The notes: generated by a model not told the origin, from the letters alone. 64,000 bases of DNA from Microbacterium sp. (GCA_013823625.1 PNMM01000001.1:496001-560000), one strand, 5' to 3'; shown: positions 43,577-53,444, numbered from the stretch's first letter. Made by a program: numbers and translations.

Positions 43577-44248
43577 TTAGTCGTCGCGGGTGGCCGCGTC
43601 GCCGTCGCCCGCGTGGTCGGCGTATCGACTGACGTAGCGGTCGAGCAGCTTCTTGACCGCGAAGACCAGCAGCCAGAATCCGGCAATGATCCCGATGAAG
43701 ATGAAGGCCGCGTAGTCAAGCTGTTCGGCGATGCTGCGATATCCCTCAGCGGCGAGCGATCCGACCGTCACGTAGGCGAACGCCCAGATGATGCACGCGG
43801 GCGTGAGCCACGCCATAAACGTGCGGTAGCGCAGTCTGCTCATGCCCACGACAAGGGGAGTGAGCGAGTGCAAAACCGGTACGAATCGTGAGACGAAGAC
43901 GGCGACCCCGCCGCGGTGGTCGAGAAAGTTTTCGGCGCGCACCCAGTTCTTCTCGCCAATGCGCGCGGCCAACCGAGACCCTCGCACGCGCGGCCCGAAG
44001 AATCGCCCGATCGAAAACCCGATCGACGCGCCGAGCAGTGCGCCCACAATCACCGTGATCGTGAGCGCCCAGTACTCGGCTGGGGAGTCGACCGCGGTGC
44101 TCGCCACGAGCACGACGGTGTCGCCCGGCACGATGAGGCCGAGCAAGATCGTGGTCTCGAGGGTGATGAACAGTCCGGCGAGCGCCGTGCGCAGCACAGG
44201 GTCAACTCCCTGTACCAGGTCGAGGATCGCATCGAGCCACTCGTTCAC
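43577..44248 (-). CDS. DedA-family membrane protein
   Basis: A 223-residue membrane protein of the DedA/SNARE-associated family, candidate undecaprenyl-phosphate or phospholipid flippases. The conserved N-terminal ETTILLGLIVPGDTVVL and the SRFVPVLHSLTPLVVGMSRL segment with its Arg/Pro pattern are diagnostic. The GTG start has TAGGCT 6 nt upstream and no ribosome site. It is divergent from cydA. Confidence 0.93.
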   Translation of the reverse strand: MNEWLDAILDLVQGVDPVLRTALAGLFITLETTILLGLIVPGDTVVLVASTAVDSPAEYWALTITVIVGALLGASIGFSIGRFFGPRVRGSRLAARIGEKNWVRAENFLDHRGGVAVFVSRFVPVLHSLTPLVVGMSRLRYRTFMAWLTPACIIWAFAYVTVGSLAAEGYRSIAEQLDYAAFIFIGIIAGFWLLVFAVKKLLDRYVSRYADHAGDGDAATRDD

Positions 44249-44254
44249 GTCGCG

Positions 44255-44260
44255 AGCCTA
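44255..44260 (-). promoter_or_regulatory. -10 element TAGGCT of the dedA-like gene (leaderless)
   Basis: TAGGCT on the minus strand, 6 nt before the GTG at 44248. Confidence 0.5.
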
Positions 44261-44391
44261 TCGACGGCCCCCACGAACCGACTGACAATCAGGACCTTCG
44301 GCCCCTGTGGTGAGCCGGCCTCGTTCCTAGGCTCGAAAGCGGCAGTTTCGCCGCACCCATCCACCCATCTCGCAAGGCAGGTGACCCCCTC

Positions 44392-45819
44392 GTGGTCGAA
44401 TGGCTCGATCCCCTCATCTTGGCCCGCTGGCAGTTCGGTCTCACGACCCTCTACCACTTCCTCTTCGTTCCGCTCACGATTGGCATGGTCATCCTCGTCG
44501 CCATGTTCCAGACGGCGTGGGTACGCACAAGCAAGCTGAAGTACCTCCACCTCACGAGACTGTTCGGCAAGATCTTCCTCATCAACTTCGCCATGGGCGT
44601 CGTGACGGGCATCGTGCAGGAGTTCCAGTTCGGCATGAACTGGAGCGACTACTCGCGCTTCGTCGGTGACGTTTTCGGCGCCCCGCTCGCCATGGAGGGC
44701 CTGCTCGCCTTCTTCCTCGAGGCGAGCATGATCGGGTTGTGGATCTTCGGCTGGGACAAGCTGCCGCAGAAACTGCACCTGGCGGTCATTTGGTTGCTCG
44801 CCCTCTCGACGACCCTCTCGGCCTACTTCATCCTCGCCGCCAACGCGTTCATGCAGAACCCCGTGGGGTATGAGATCAATGAAGAGCTCGGTCGTGCCGA
44901 GCTGACCGACATCGGTGCCGTGCTCACGAACCCCGTCGCGTTGGCACAGTTTCCCCACACCATCTTCGCCTCCCTGATGTTCGCGGCCGTCGTCATGGTT
45001 GCTGTGGCGGCGTACCACCTGTCGAAGAACCAGTACCTCGACGAAATGCGCACGGCGTTGCGCTTCGGCCTGGTCGTCAACATCGTGGCCTTCATCGGTG
45101 TCGCCCTCTCGGGTGACCAGCTCGGCCTCGTGATGGTTGCAACGCAGCCGATGAAGATGGCAGCTGCTGAGGCGCTCTATGAGACCACAACGGCCGCATC
45201 GTTCTCTCTCTTCACGTGGGGCACGCCCGATGGCGCGACCGAGTTGTACTCGATCCGCATTCCCTACCTGCTGTCGTTCCTCTCGACGCACGACATCATG
45301 GGAACGGTTGAGGGCATCAACGACCTGCAGGCCCAGTACCAGGCCGAGTTTGGCCCCGGCGACTACACGCCCATCATCTGGATCACCTACTGGAGCTTCC
45401 GCTGGATGATCGGCCTCGGCGCCCTCGCCGCTGCCATCTCGGTCGTTGGCCTGTGGCTGACCCGTGGCGGCCGCACCCCGCAGAAGAGCTGGATGTGGAA
45501 GGTCGCGATCTGGTCGGCACCCGTGCCGCTCGTCGCGAGCCTCGTGGGCTGGATCTTCACCGAAATGGGTCGCCAACCCTGGATTGTCTTTGGTCTCATG
45601 AAGACCGAAGACGGCGTCTCACCGGGCGTCTCGGGGCTCGAAGTGCTCATCTCGCTCATCGCCTTCACCCTCATCTACGGCATCCTCGCCGTCGTCGAGT
45701 TCAAGCTCATCGTGCGCGCTGCCGTCGATGGCCCGAAGGACTGGACGAAGTACAGCGACGGGTCTGACGACAACGGTCAGGCCGACGTCGACCCCGCCAA
45801 GCTCGCGACCGTCTACTAA
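44392..45819 (+). CDS. cydA: Cytochrome bd quinol oxidase subunit I
   Basis: Haem-bearing subunit of the high-affinity terminal oxidase, 475 residues. LARWQFGLTTLYHFLFVPLTIGM contains the haem b595 His, GMNWSDYSRFVGDVFGAPLA and EASMIGLWIFGW follow, and EMGRQPWIVFGLMKTEDGVSP is the CydA signature. The Q-loop is short, as in most Gram-positives. The GTG start has no good ribosome site. It begins the cydABDC operon; no redox regulator is adjacent. Confidence 0.97.
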   Translation: MVEWLDPLILARWQFGLTTLYHFLFVPLTIGMVILVAMFQTAWVRTSKLKYLHLTRLFGKIFLINFAMGVVTGIVQEFQFGMNWSDYSRFVGDVFGAPLAMEGLLAFFLEASMIGLWIFGWDKLPQKLHLAVIWLLALSTTLSAYFILAANAFMQNPVGYEINEELGRAELTDIGAVLTNPVALAQFPHTIFASLMFAAVVMVAVAAYHLSKNQYLDEMRTALRFGLVVNIVAFIGVALSGDQLGLVMVATQPMKMAAAEALYETTTAASFSLFTWGTPDGATELYSIRIPYLLSFLSTHDIMGTVEGINDLQAQYQAEFGPGDYTPIIWITYWSFRWMIGLGALAAAISVVGLWLTRGGRTPQKSWMWKVAIWSAPVPLVASLVGWIFTEMGRQPWIVFGLMKTEDGVSPGVSGLEVLISLIAFTLIYGILAVVEFKLIVRAAVDGPKDWTKYSDGSDDNGQADVDPAKLATVY

Positions 45820-45840
45820 GAAATACGGAGACTCACGCAC

Positions 45841-46857
45841 ATGGACCTCGCATACCTCTGGTTCGGAATCGTCGGATTCCTGTTCATCGGCTACTTCGTG
45901 CTCGACGGCTTCGACTTCGGCGTCGGCATGGCACTGCCGTTCCTCGGTAAAGACGACACCGATAAGCGCGTCATGATCAACACGATCGGCCCGGTGTGGG
46001 ACTTGAACGAGACGTGGCTCATCGTGGCGGGTGCGTCGCTCTTCGCGGCCTTCCCCTACTGGTACGCCACCCTGTTCGACGGCTTCTACCTGGCACTGCT
46101 GCTCATCTTGCTCGCGCTCATCGCGCGCGGTGTCTCGTTCGAGTACCGCCGTCTGGGCAGGTCTGACCGCTGGAAGAGCTGGTTTGACTGGATGATCGTG
46201 GTCGGCTCGGCGGTTCCCGCACTGCTGTGGGGCGTCGCCTTCGCCAACATCATTCAGGGTGTGGCGATCGATGAGACCGGCACGTACACCGGCACGCTCT
46301 TCGACCTGCTCAACCCCTACGGTCTGCTCGGCGGGCTGACGACGCTCATGCTGTTCTTTACGCACGGCGTGCAGTTCCTCGCCCTCAAGACCGACGGTGA
46401 TCTGCGGCTTCGGGCGCAGGCCCTCGCCGTGCGATCGGGAATCATCACGATTGTCGTCGCGGCAGCCTTCCTCGTCTGGACCGTGCTGCAGCACCTCGAC
46501 ATCGCGCACTTGCCGGTACTCGTGGGTCTCGCTGCCGCTGCTGCCGTGGCGCTCATCGGCTCGTGGGTGGCCAACCGGATTGGGCGCGAGAAGATCGCGT
46601 TCAGCCTCATGGCTGCGACGATCGCGCTCGCCGTCGCGAGCATCCTCGCCGCTCTCTACCCGAACGTGATGCCCTCGACGACCGACCCGGCCTTCAGCCT
46701 CACGATCGAGAACGCGTCGAGCTCGGACTACACGCTGCAGGTCATGACGTGGGTCGCGGTGATTATGATGCCTCTCGTGCTCGCCTACCAGTTCTTCACG
46801 TACTGGGTGTTCCGCCGTCGTGTTACTCGTGAGTCGATTCCGGTGGCAGCACACTGA
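45841..46857 (+). CDS. cydB: Cytochrome bd quinol oxidase subunit II
   Basis: Structural partner of CydA, 338 residues with about eight helices. MDLAYLWFGIVGFLFIGYFVLDGFDFGVGM and INTIGPVWDLNETWLIVAGASLFAAFP (cores FVLDGFDFGVG and GPVWDLNETWL) are diagnostic. It starts 21 nt after cydA and its stop overlaps the first codon of cydD as CTGA. Confidence 0.97.
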   Translation: MDLAYLWFGIVGFLFIGYFVLDGFDFGVGMALPFLGKDDTDKRVMINTIGPVWDLNETWLIVAGASLFAAFPYWYATLFDGFYLALLLILLALIARGVSFEYRRLGRSDRWKSWFDWMIVVGSAVPALLWGVAFANIIQGVAIDETGTYTGTLFDLLNPYGLLGGLTTLMLFFTHGVQFLALKTDGDLRLRAQALAVRSGIITIVVAAAFLVWTVLQHLDIAHLPVLVGLAAAAAVALIGSWVANRIGREKIAFSLMAATIALAVASILAALYPNVMPSTTDPAFSLTIENASSSDYTLQVMTWVAVIMMPLVLAYQFFTYWVFRRRVTRESIPVAAH

Positions 46858-48572
46858 AGCCTCTCGACCCCCGACTGCTGAAAACCGCGTCGGCCGCCCG
46901 CGTTCTGCTGGCGGCCGGCGCGGTCGTCGCGGTCGCTCACACGCTCAGCATCATTGCCTTTTGCTGGTTTGCCGCTCAGTCGGTCGCCGGTGTCATCGCG
47001 GGCACACCCGTCGACGAACTCGGCGGCCCGATTATGGCGACCGCCGTGAGCATCGTCGCCCGCGCGCTCACGCAGGCACTGCTCGACGGCCTCTCGGTGC
47101 AGGGGGCTGCGCGCGTCAAGAGTCAGTTACGTTCTCGAATGATCGATGCGGTGGATGTCGGTGGTTCCACCCTGCTGGGTTCGACGTCAAGCGCTCGCGT
47201 GGCCACGCTGCTCGGCCAGGGGCTCGATGCGCTCGATGGCTACATTGGCCGGTACCTTCCTCAGCTGATCCTCACGGCTGTTGCTACGCCGATCATCGTC
47301 GCCGTGCTGCTCGTCGCCGATTTCGCCACGGGCATCACGGTGATTCTCACGCTGCCGATCATCCCCGTCTTCATGGTGCTCATCGGCATGTCGACTCGCG
47401 CCGTGCAAAGGCGACAATGGTCGCTGCTCACCGCGCTTGCCCAGGGTTTTCTCGAGGTCGTGCAGGGGCTCTCGACCCTCATGGTCTTCGGTCGCCAGCA
47501 CCGACAAGCCGAGCGCATCGCTGCCGTGACCGAGCAGTATCGCCGACGCACCATGAGCGTGTTGCGACTCTCGTTTCTTTCGGGCTTCGCGCTCGAACTC
47601 GCTGCGAGCCTGTCGGTGGCGCTCGTCGCGGTTTCCATCGGCATTCGTCTCATCGACGGTGAGATTCTGCTCGCGCTCGGGCTCTTCGTGCTCGTGCTCG
47701 TGCCCGAGGCCTACCTGCCGTTGCGGCAAGTGGGCGCGCAGTTCCACGCTGCGAGCGAAGGAATCGCCGCGGCGGACGAGGTGCTGTCGCTCATCGAGTC
47801 GGCGCCGCAAGGGCATGGTCACGCGGCACCCGCGAGTGACCCCGCGCGAGCGACTGACGACATCGGGGTCGCCGACCATGGGGCTTCCGCGACGGTGCCG
47901 GCGGCATCCGTTCCGGCACTGACGGTGCGTGAGCTCACGATTCGACGCGGCGACCGTGTGGTCATTGATTCGTTGACGGCATCGTGGATGCCCGGCACCC
48001 TGCTCGCCATCACCGGGCCCAGCGGCGCGGGCAAAAGCTCGTTGCTCGGCGCGGTGTTGGGCCTCGTCGAGCACGATGGCGAGGTCGAGCTCGCGGGATC
48101 GCCCGTGCACGCCACTGATCGCATCGAACGCATGGCGTGGAGCGGCCAACGCCCCGACCTCACCGGCGGCCCTCTCGACGAGGTGGTCGGGCTCGGCGCA
48201 ACCACCGTTGACCCGGCGCGCGTGACGGCGTCACTGCTGTGGGCGGGCGCCGGTGACGTGCCGCGCGACACGGTGTTGGGTGCCGCCGGCGACGGACTCT
48301 CGGGCGGGCAAGCCCAGCGGGTCGCTCTCGCGCGAGTGCACTACCGTGCGATCGATCGCGACTGTCGGGTCGTGCTCGTCGACGAGCCCACATCAGCGCT
48401 CGACGCGGTGAGTGAGCAGCGCGTCATTGAGGGTTTGCGCGAGCTCGCGCGCGAGGGTCGACTCGTGATTGTCGTGACCCATCGCCGCGCCGTCATGGCC
48501 GCCGCTGACGAGGTGCTCGCGATTCAGCCGATTGATCGTGCTGCGCGGGTACGGGCGGAGGCGACATCGTGA
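46854..48572 (+). CDS. cydD: Thiol reductant ABC exporter subunit CydD, apparent CTG start
   Basis: Half-transporter that exports cysteine/glutathione-type thiols and is needed for bd oxidase assembly. Walker A is GPSGAGKSS, the signature LSGGQAQRVALARV and Walker B RVVLVDEPTSALD. The first ATG in frame is at 47034, but that would remove the first helix. The frame is open back to an in-frame TGA at 46830 with no ATG, GTG or TTG, and CTG at 46854 gives LKPLDPRLLKTASAARVLLA, which matches family N-termini. It forms CTGA with the cydB stop. With CTG the length is 572, normal for CydD. Confidence 0.9.
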   Translation: MKPLDPRLLKTASAARVLLAAGAVVAVAHTLSIIAFCWFAAQSVAGVIAGTPVDELGGPIMATAVSIVARALTQALLDGLSVQGAARVKSQLRSRMIDAVDVGGSTLLGSTSSARVATLLGQGLDALDGYIGRYLPQLILTAVATPIIVAVLLVADFATGITVILTLPIIPVFMVLIGMSTRAVQRRQWSLLTALAQGFLEVVQGLSTLMVFGRQHRQAERIAAVTEQYRRRTMSVLRLSFLSGFALELAASLSVALVAVSIGIRLIDGEILLALGLFVLVLVPEAYLPLRQVGAQFHAASEGIAAADEVLSLIESAPQGHGHAAPASDPARATDDIGVADHGASATVPAASVPALTVRELTIRRGDRVVIDSLTASWMPGTLLAITGPSGAGKSSLLGAVLGLVEHDGEVELAGSPVHATDRIERMAWSGQRPDLTGGPLDEVVGLGATTVDPARVTASLLWAGAGDVPRDTVLGAAGDGLSGGQAQRVALARVHYRAIDRDCRVVLVDEPTSALDAVSEQRVIEGLRELAREGRLVIVVTHRRAVMAAADEVLAIQPIDRAARVRAEATS

Positions 48573-50239
48573 CGATCGCCGCTCGCCGTGCCCGCCGCGC
48601 TGTTCTGCGCGCATCCCTGCCCCCGATGCGGGCGTTCGCTCCTGCTCTCGCCTTGGGCGTACTCGCGAGCGGCTCGGCGGTGGCTTTGCTCGCGACGAGC
48701 GCGTGGCTCATTGCTCGGTCGGCCGAGCAGCCGCCCATTCTCTTCTTGGGCTTCGCCATTGTCGGGGTGCGGGCGTTCGCACTGGGTCGCGCCGTGTTCC
48801 GGTACCTCGAGCGTCTCGTGGCGCACGATGCGGCCTTCCGGGCTCTCAGCACGCTGCGCGTGGGGGTTTTTCGGCGGTTGCTGCCCGTGGCCCCGGACGG
48901 CCTGCGGGGCGTTCGACGCGGTGACCTGCTGACGACGCTCGTGCGCGATGTCGATGCCCTGCAAGACCTGCCCCTGCGCGTACTGCAGCCTCTCGTCACG
49001 GCCAGCGTCGTCGCGGCGCTCAGCGTCATCGGCGTGTGGTGGGTGTCTGCGCCCGCGGGTGCTGCGTTGCTCGTCGGCCTCGTCGTCACGGCCGGGGTTG
49101 CGGCCCTCGTGATGCAGGGCCTGAGCCGTGATGCTGACATGCGCATCGCACCCTTGCGAGCCGCTCTCGCCGACGCCGTGCTCGAATACCTCACGCGGTG
49201 GGAGACCCTGCGGGCTTTCGGGGCCGATACTCGCCACCTTGAGCGTGTGCTCGAGCTCGATGCTGAGCTTCGGCGCGCGCAGTCACGGCAGTCGGGTGCC
49301 GCGGGCAGTGTCGCCGCTCTCTTCACGCTGGGTGCGGGGCTCACGCTGCTGACCGCCCTGCTTGTCGCTGAGCCGAGCTTTGCCGTCGCCGCCATCACAG
49401 GCCCCCAGCTCGTCATGCTCGTGCTCGTGCCGCTCGCGGTGTTCGAGGTGGTCGCCGCGCTGCCGGCGGCACTCTCCGCGTGGTGGCGTGTGCGGGCAAG
49501 TGCCGACCGCATCGCCAGCATCGTGCCGGACGAGGTGCCCGCCGAGCTACCCGTTGCTCCGGTCACACCGACGAGCCTCCCCGTAGGTCCGCTGGCTCTT
49601 CGGTTGCGCGGGGTCAGTGCACGCTGGCCCGGTGACGACAGCCCCGCCATCGCCGGCATCGATCTCGACCTGGCACCGGGAGACCGACTCGTTGTCGAGG
49701 GATCGAGTGGGGCGGGCAAGACCACGCTCGCGCACGTTCTCGTGCGCTTTCTCGATCATGAGGGCGAGTACCGGCTCGGGGGAGTCGACGTGCACGAGCT
49801 ACACCCGGACGAGGTGCGCCGCCACGTTGTGCTGTGCGAGCAGAGCCCGCATCTCTTTGACGAGAGCATCCGTCAGAACCTGCTCTTCGCTCGCGATGAC
49901 GCGACCGATGCCGACTTGCTCGCGGTGCTCGATCGTGTGGGCCTGGGCGCGTGGTGCCACGAACGCGGGGGCCTCGATGCTCCCGTGGGTGAGCGCGGCC
50001 GCCTCGTGAGCGGAGGCGAGGCGCAGCGCATTGCGCTCGCTCGCGCACTGCTGACCGATGCGCCCGTGCTCGTGCTCGACGAGCCCACCGCGAATGTTGA
50101 CCCCGATCGGGCCGAGAGCCTGCTCGACGAGTTGTTGGGCGCAGCGGCAGGCCCCGAGCGGGCTGTGCTCGTGATCTCGCACACGCCCGTTGCTGATCGC
50201 CTCGTGACGGCGCGCGTGCGGTTGCACGCCGCCCGGTAG
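48569..50239 (+). CDS. cydC: Thiol reductant ABC exporter subunit CydC
   Basis: Second half of the CydDC exporter, 556 residues: a six-helix membrane domain followed by an NBD with Walker A GSSGAGKTT, signature VSGGEAQRIALARALL and Walker B VLVLDEPTANVD. Its GTG overlaps the cydD stop as GTGA. It completes the cydABDC operon. The degenerate C-loop (VSGGE) is common in CydC. Confidence 0.95.
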   Translation: MTIAARRARRAVLRASLPPMRAFAPALALGVLASGSAVALLATSAWLIARSAEQPPILFLGFAIVGVRAFALGRAVFRYLERLVAHDAAFRALSTLRVGVFRRLLPVAPDGLRGVRRGDLLTTLVRDVDALQDLPLRVLQPLVTASVVAALSVIGVWWVSAPAGAALLVGLVVTAGVAALVMQGLSRDADMRIAPLRAALADAVLEYLTRWETLRAFGADTRHLERVLELDAELRRAQSRQSGAAGSVAALFTLGAGLTLLTALLVAEPSFAVAAITGPQLVMLVLVPLAVFEVVAALPAALSAWWRVRASADRIASIVPDEVPAELPVAPVTPTSLPVGPLALRLRGVSARWPGDDSPAIAGIDLDLAPGDRLVVEGSSGAGKTTLAHVLVRFLDHEGEYRLGGVDVHELHPDEVRRHVVLCEQSPHLFDESIRQNLLFARDDATDADLLAVLDRVGLGAWCHERGGLDAPVGERGRLVSGGEAQRIALARALLTDAPVLVLDEPTANVDPDRAESLLDELLGAAAGPERAVLVISHTPVADRLVTARVRLHAAR

Positions 50240-50292
50240 GCTGGTGCCGCCACCGCAACTGTTTGAAGACCCTCAAGGAAGAGGCATCCGCA

Positions 50293-51825
50293 ATGGTGCG
50301 CACCACTGGCCCTGCCCCGAGTTTCACCACGAGTGACGACGGCATTCCCATCTACCGACCCGGAATCGAAGAAGATCCGGATGCTCCGCGCCCCATGCGC
50401 CTCGAGCGCGACTCGCTCGGCGAAATGCCGATCCCGGCCGACGCCTACTGGGGAATCCACACGGCGCGTGCTCTCGAGAACTTTCCCATCACGCGCCGCG
50501 CGCTCTCGAACCACCCCAATCTCGTGATCGCGCTCGCGATGGTCAAGCAAGCGGCCGCGCGCGCCAACAAAGAGATCGGCGTCATTCGGGCCGTGCGCGC
50601 CGACCTCATCGACCAGGTCTGCCAAGAGATCATCGATGGCGAGTTGCACGACGAGTTCGTGCTCGGTGTGCTGCAGGGCGGTGCCGGCACAAGCACCAAC
50701 ATGTGCGCCAATGAGATCATCGCAAACCGCTGCCTTGAGCTCATGGGCCACGAAAAGGGTGACTACGAGAACTTTCATCCGATTGACCACGTCAATCGCA
50801 GCCAGTCGACCAACGACGTCTACCCCACAGCGATCAAGCTCGCCATGGTCTTCAGCCTCAAGAGCCTGCTCGACGAGCACCGCCTGTTGATTGACTCGTT
50901 CGCGGCCAAGGGCCAGGAGTTCTCGCAGATTCTCAAGGTCGGCCGCACGCAAATGCAAGACGCCGTGCCCATGACTCTGGGTCAAGAGTTCCGCGGCTTC
51001 GCCACGACCCTCGGTGAAGATCAAGAGCGCTTGAGCGAGATCATTCCGTGGCTCAACGAGATCAACATGGGCGCAACGGCGATCGGCACGGGCATCACGG
51101 CCGACCCGCGCTATGCCGAAGCCGTGCGCCGCCACTTGAGCGAGATTTCGGGCTACACGATGGTCACCTCGCCCGACCTCATCGAGGCCACGAGCGACAC
51201 CGGCATCTTCATGACCGTGTCAGGCACGCTCAAGCGCGCCGCGGTCAAGCTCTCGAAGATCTGCAACGACTTGCGGCTGCTCTCGAGCGGCCCCCAGGCG
51301 GGCTTTGGCGAGATCAACTTGCCCGCGCGTCAGGCGGGTAGCTCGATCATGCCCGGCAAGGTCAACCCCGTGATTCCTGAGGTCGTCAACCAGGTTGCGT
51401 TCTCGATCATCGGTGCCGATGCCACGGTCACGGCCGCTGTCGAGGGCGGGCAGTTGCAGCTCAACGCCTTCGAGCCCGTCATTGCCACGAGCATCATGCA
51501 GTCACTCGCGTGGATGTCGAACGCGTGCCGCACGCTGCGCCTTAACTGCATCGACGGCATCACGGCCAATAAAGAGCGACTGCACGAGATGGTCGAAGCC
51601 AGCGTCGGCGTTGTCACGGCCCTGACCCCGTACATCGGCTACCAAGAGTCGGCGGCCCTCGCCTACGAGGCGCTCGCGTCGAAGGTGCCGATTCGCCAGC
51701 TCGTGATCGAGCGCGGTCTCATGACGGCCGATGAAATCGCCAAGGTGCTCTCGCCCGAGCGGCTCAGCGGTGTCGTTCCGGCGACGGGCGCTATTCCGTT
51801 GCCGATGGTCGCGCCCGAGAACTAG
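50293..51825 (+). CDS. aspA: Aspartate ammonia-lyase
   Basis: Fumarase/aspartase superfamily enzyme converting aspartate to fumarate and ammonia. The 510 residues include the catalytic loop GSSIMPGKVNPVIPE, whose VIPE ending favours aspartase over fumarase, plus STNDVYPTA and GRTQMQDAVPMTLGQE. About 40 extra N-terminal residues precede the usual LERDSLGEMPIPADAYWG start. I took the ATG at 50293 after AAGGAAGAGG; TTG at 50263 is possible. TAGGCT at 50237-50242 may be its -10. Its last 35 nt overlap the convergent Ada-AlkA gene. Confidence 0.94.
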   Translation: MVRTTGPAPSFTTSDDGIPIYRPGIEEDPDAPRPMRLERDSLGEMPIPADAYWGIHTARALENFPITRRALSNHPNLVIALAMVKQAAARANKEIGVIRAVRADLIDQVCQEIIDGELHDEFVLGVLQGGAGTSTNMCANEIIANRCLELMGHEKGDYENFHPIDHVNRSQSTNDVYPTAIKLAMVFSLKSLLDEHRLLIDSFAAKGQEFSQILKVGRTQMQDAVPMTLGQEFRGFATTLGEDQERLSEIIPWLNEINMGATAIGTGITADPRYAEAVRRHLSEISGYTMVTSPDLIEATSDTGIFMTVSGTLKRAAVKLSKICNDLRLLSSGPQAGFGEINLPARQAGSSIMPGKVNPVIPEVVNQVAFSIIGADATVTAAVEGGQLQLNAFEPVIATSIMQSLAWMSNACRTLRLNCIDGITANKERLHEMVEASVGVVTALTPYIGYQESAALAYEALASKVPIRQLVIERGLMTADEIAKVLSPERLSGVVPATGAIPLPMVAPEN

Positions 51826-53359
51826 CGGCGGGCGCTCGGCGCATCGGCGGGGGCGCAGCGCGCCAGAGATGCAGGGTGGCGTAACTGCGCCACGGCGCCC
51901 AGCGTCGGCCCAGCGCGGCTGCCTCCCGCGGGGTCGACGCTGCGCCTCGAGCGCTGAGCGAGCGAAGCAGAACGAGATCGGTGTCGAGCAAGAGATCGGG
52001 CGAGCCCAGCACGCGCAGGGCGACGTAGTCGGCGGTCCACGGGCCGATGCCGGGCATCCGCAGCAATCGATCGCGCAGTTCGGCGCTCGAGAGTCCGACG
52101 TCAAGAGCCAGGTCGCCCGAGGCGAGCGCTTCGGCTGTCGCGATAATCGTGCGCACGCGCCGTTCGGGGCCCCGAAGCACTGCGGCGCCACGCTCAGCGA
52201 TGGCCGCAGCGGTCGGAAACCGCAGCAGTTCGTCGGGCCCGACGGGGTCGTGCAGGTCAGCCGCAAGCCGCCCGAGCACGGTGCGAGCAGCGGGCAGAGA
52301 AATCTGCTGACCCACAATCGTGCGCACGAGGGTTTCGCTCGCGTCGACCGAGCCGGGAATGCGGATGCCGGGCGTCGCAGAGACCAACGGTGCCAGCAGG
52401 GGGTCTGCTCCGAGAGCGGCGTCGATCGCTGCCGCGTCGGCGTCGAGATCGAACCAGCGACGGATGCGCGCCGTGAGCGGCGCGACATCGGCAAGAGCGG
52501 CGAGCCGCGCCGAGACGAGCACGCCCGGCCGCTCGGCGTCGAGCATGACGCGCACGAAGGCCGCACCATGCGGCAGGTCGATCCACCGCTCGACTCCGGC
52601 GGGGCGGTCGCCCTTGTCACTGCCCTCGCCCCCGATCATGCGCTCCACCCCGGTGACCGCGTGATCCGCGATGTACTGCATGACGCCGGCACCGTCGAAC
52701 GGGGCGCGAGCGGCAAGCCGTAGGGTCACCGTCGTTCCGTGAGTGGGGTCAGCGGCAAGGCCTGTTGGCCGAGTCGTCACGGCAAAGCGCCCGCTGCGAG
52801 CGAGGGCCCGCACGTCGCGGGGGGCGAGACCGTAGATCTCGTGCACGGTGTCATTGAATTGCCGGATGCTCGCAAACCCCGCGGCAAACGCCACCTGCGA
52901 CGCCGGAAGATCGGTGCCCGCGAGCAACGCCCGCGCGGTCTCTGCGCGGTGTGCGCGCGCGAGTGACAGGGCCCCCGCACCGAGTTCGGCCGTGAGCACG
53001 CGCGTCACGTGCCGCGAGCTGTAGCCGAGCCGCGAGGCGAGACCGGTCACGCCCTCGCGCTCGACGACCCCGTCAAGAATCAGGCGCATCGCGCGGCCGA
53101 CGAGATCGTCGCGCAGATTCCACTCGGGGTTGCCGGGCACGGCGTCGGGTTGGCACCGCTTGCATGCCCTGAGCCCCGCGTCGTGTGCCGCTGCCGCCGT
53201 CGCATAGAACCTGACGTTGCTCGGGCGCGGCGTCGTGGCGGGGCAACTGGGCCGACAGTAGATGCCCGTCGAGTGCACGCCCGCAATGAACTGGCCGTCG
53301 AATCGCGCGTCGCGCGCGGCGAGCACTCGATAGCAGCGGTCGTGGTCGAGGTCGGGCAC
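51791..53359 (-). CDS. Ada-AlkA fusion: methyl-phosphotriester sensor/regulator plus 3-methyladenine DNA glycosylase
   Basis: DNA alkylation repair protein of 522 residues in three parts. The Ada zinc domain has C35, C39, C66 and C69 (YCRPSCP and ACKRC), where the first Cys can accept a methyl group. An AraC-type HTH region at about 90-185 (LASRLGYSSRHVTRVLTAEL) follows. Then comes an AlkA-like glycosylase with the HhH motif RMPGIGPWTADYVALRVLG and catalytic Asp in LLLDTDLVLL. The Ogt/MGMT domain of E. coli Ada is absent. It should sense alkyl damage, activate transcription and excise alkylated bases. The 3' end overlaps aspA by 35 nt. Confidence 0.95.
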   Translation of the reverse strand: MPDLDHDRCYRVLAARDARFDGQFIAGVHSTGIYCRPSCPATTPRPSNVRFYATAAAAHDAGLRACKRCQPDAVPGNPEWNLRDDLVGRAMRLILDGVVEREGVTGLASRLGYSSRHVTRVLTAELGAGALSLARAHRAETARALLAGTDLPASQVAFAAGFASIRQFNDTVHEIYGLAPRDVRALARSGRFAVTTRPTGLAADPTHGTTVTLRLAARAPFDGAGVMQYIADHAVTGVERMIGGEGSDKGDRPAGVERWIDLPHGAAFVRVMLDAERPGVLVSARLAALADVAPLTARIRRWFDLDADAAAIDAALGADPLLAPLVSATPGIRIPGSVDASETLVRTIVGQQISLPAARTVLGRLAADLHDPVGPDELLRFPTAAAIAERGAAVLRGPERRVRTIIATAEALASGDLALDVGLSSAELRDRLLRMPGIGPWTADYVALRVLGSPDLLLDTDLVLLRSLSARGAASTPREAAALGRRWAPWRSYATLHLWRAAPPPMRRAPAASSRARPSATE

Positions 53360-53444
53360 GAGGCCAGCCTGTCAGGCGACGGATGCGCGCACCAGCGGAA
53401 ATCAGACACGACGCCGCCCCTGCCCTCGCGCGGGGCCCGCGCAC

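Noticed and set aside
47034-47036. ATG at 47034 as the cydD start
   Set aside because: It would delete about 60 residues including the first helix, although the frame upstream encodes a typical CydD N-terminus.
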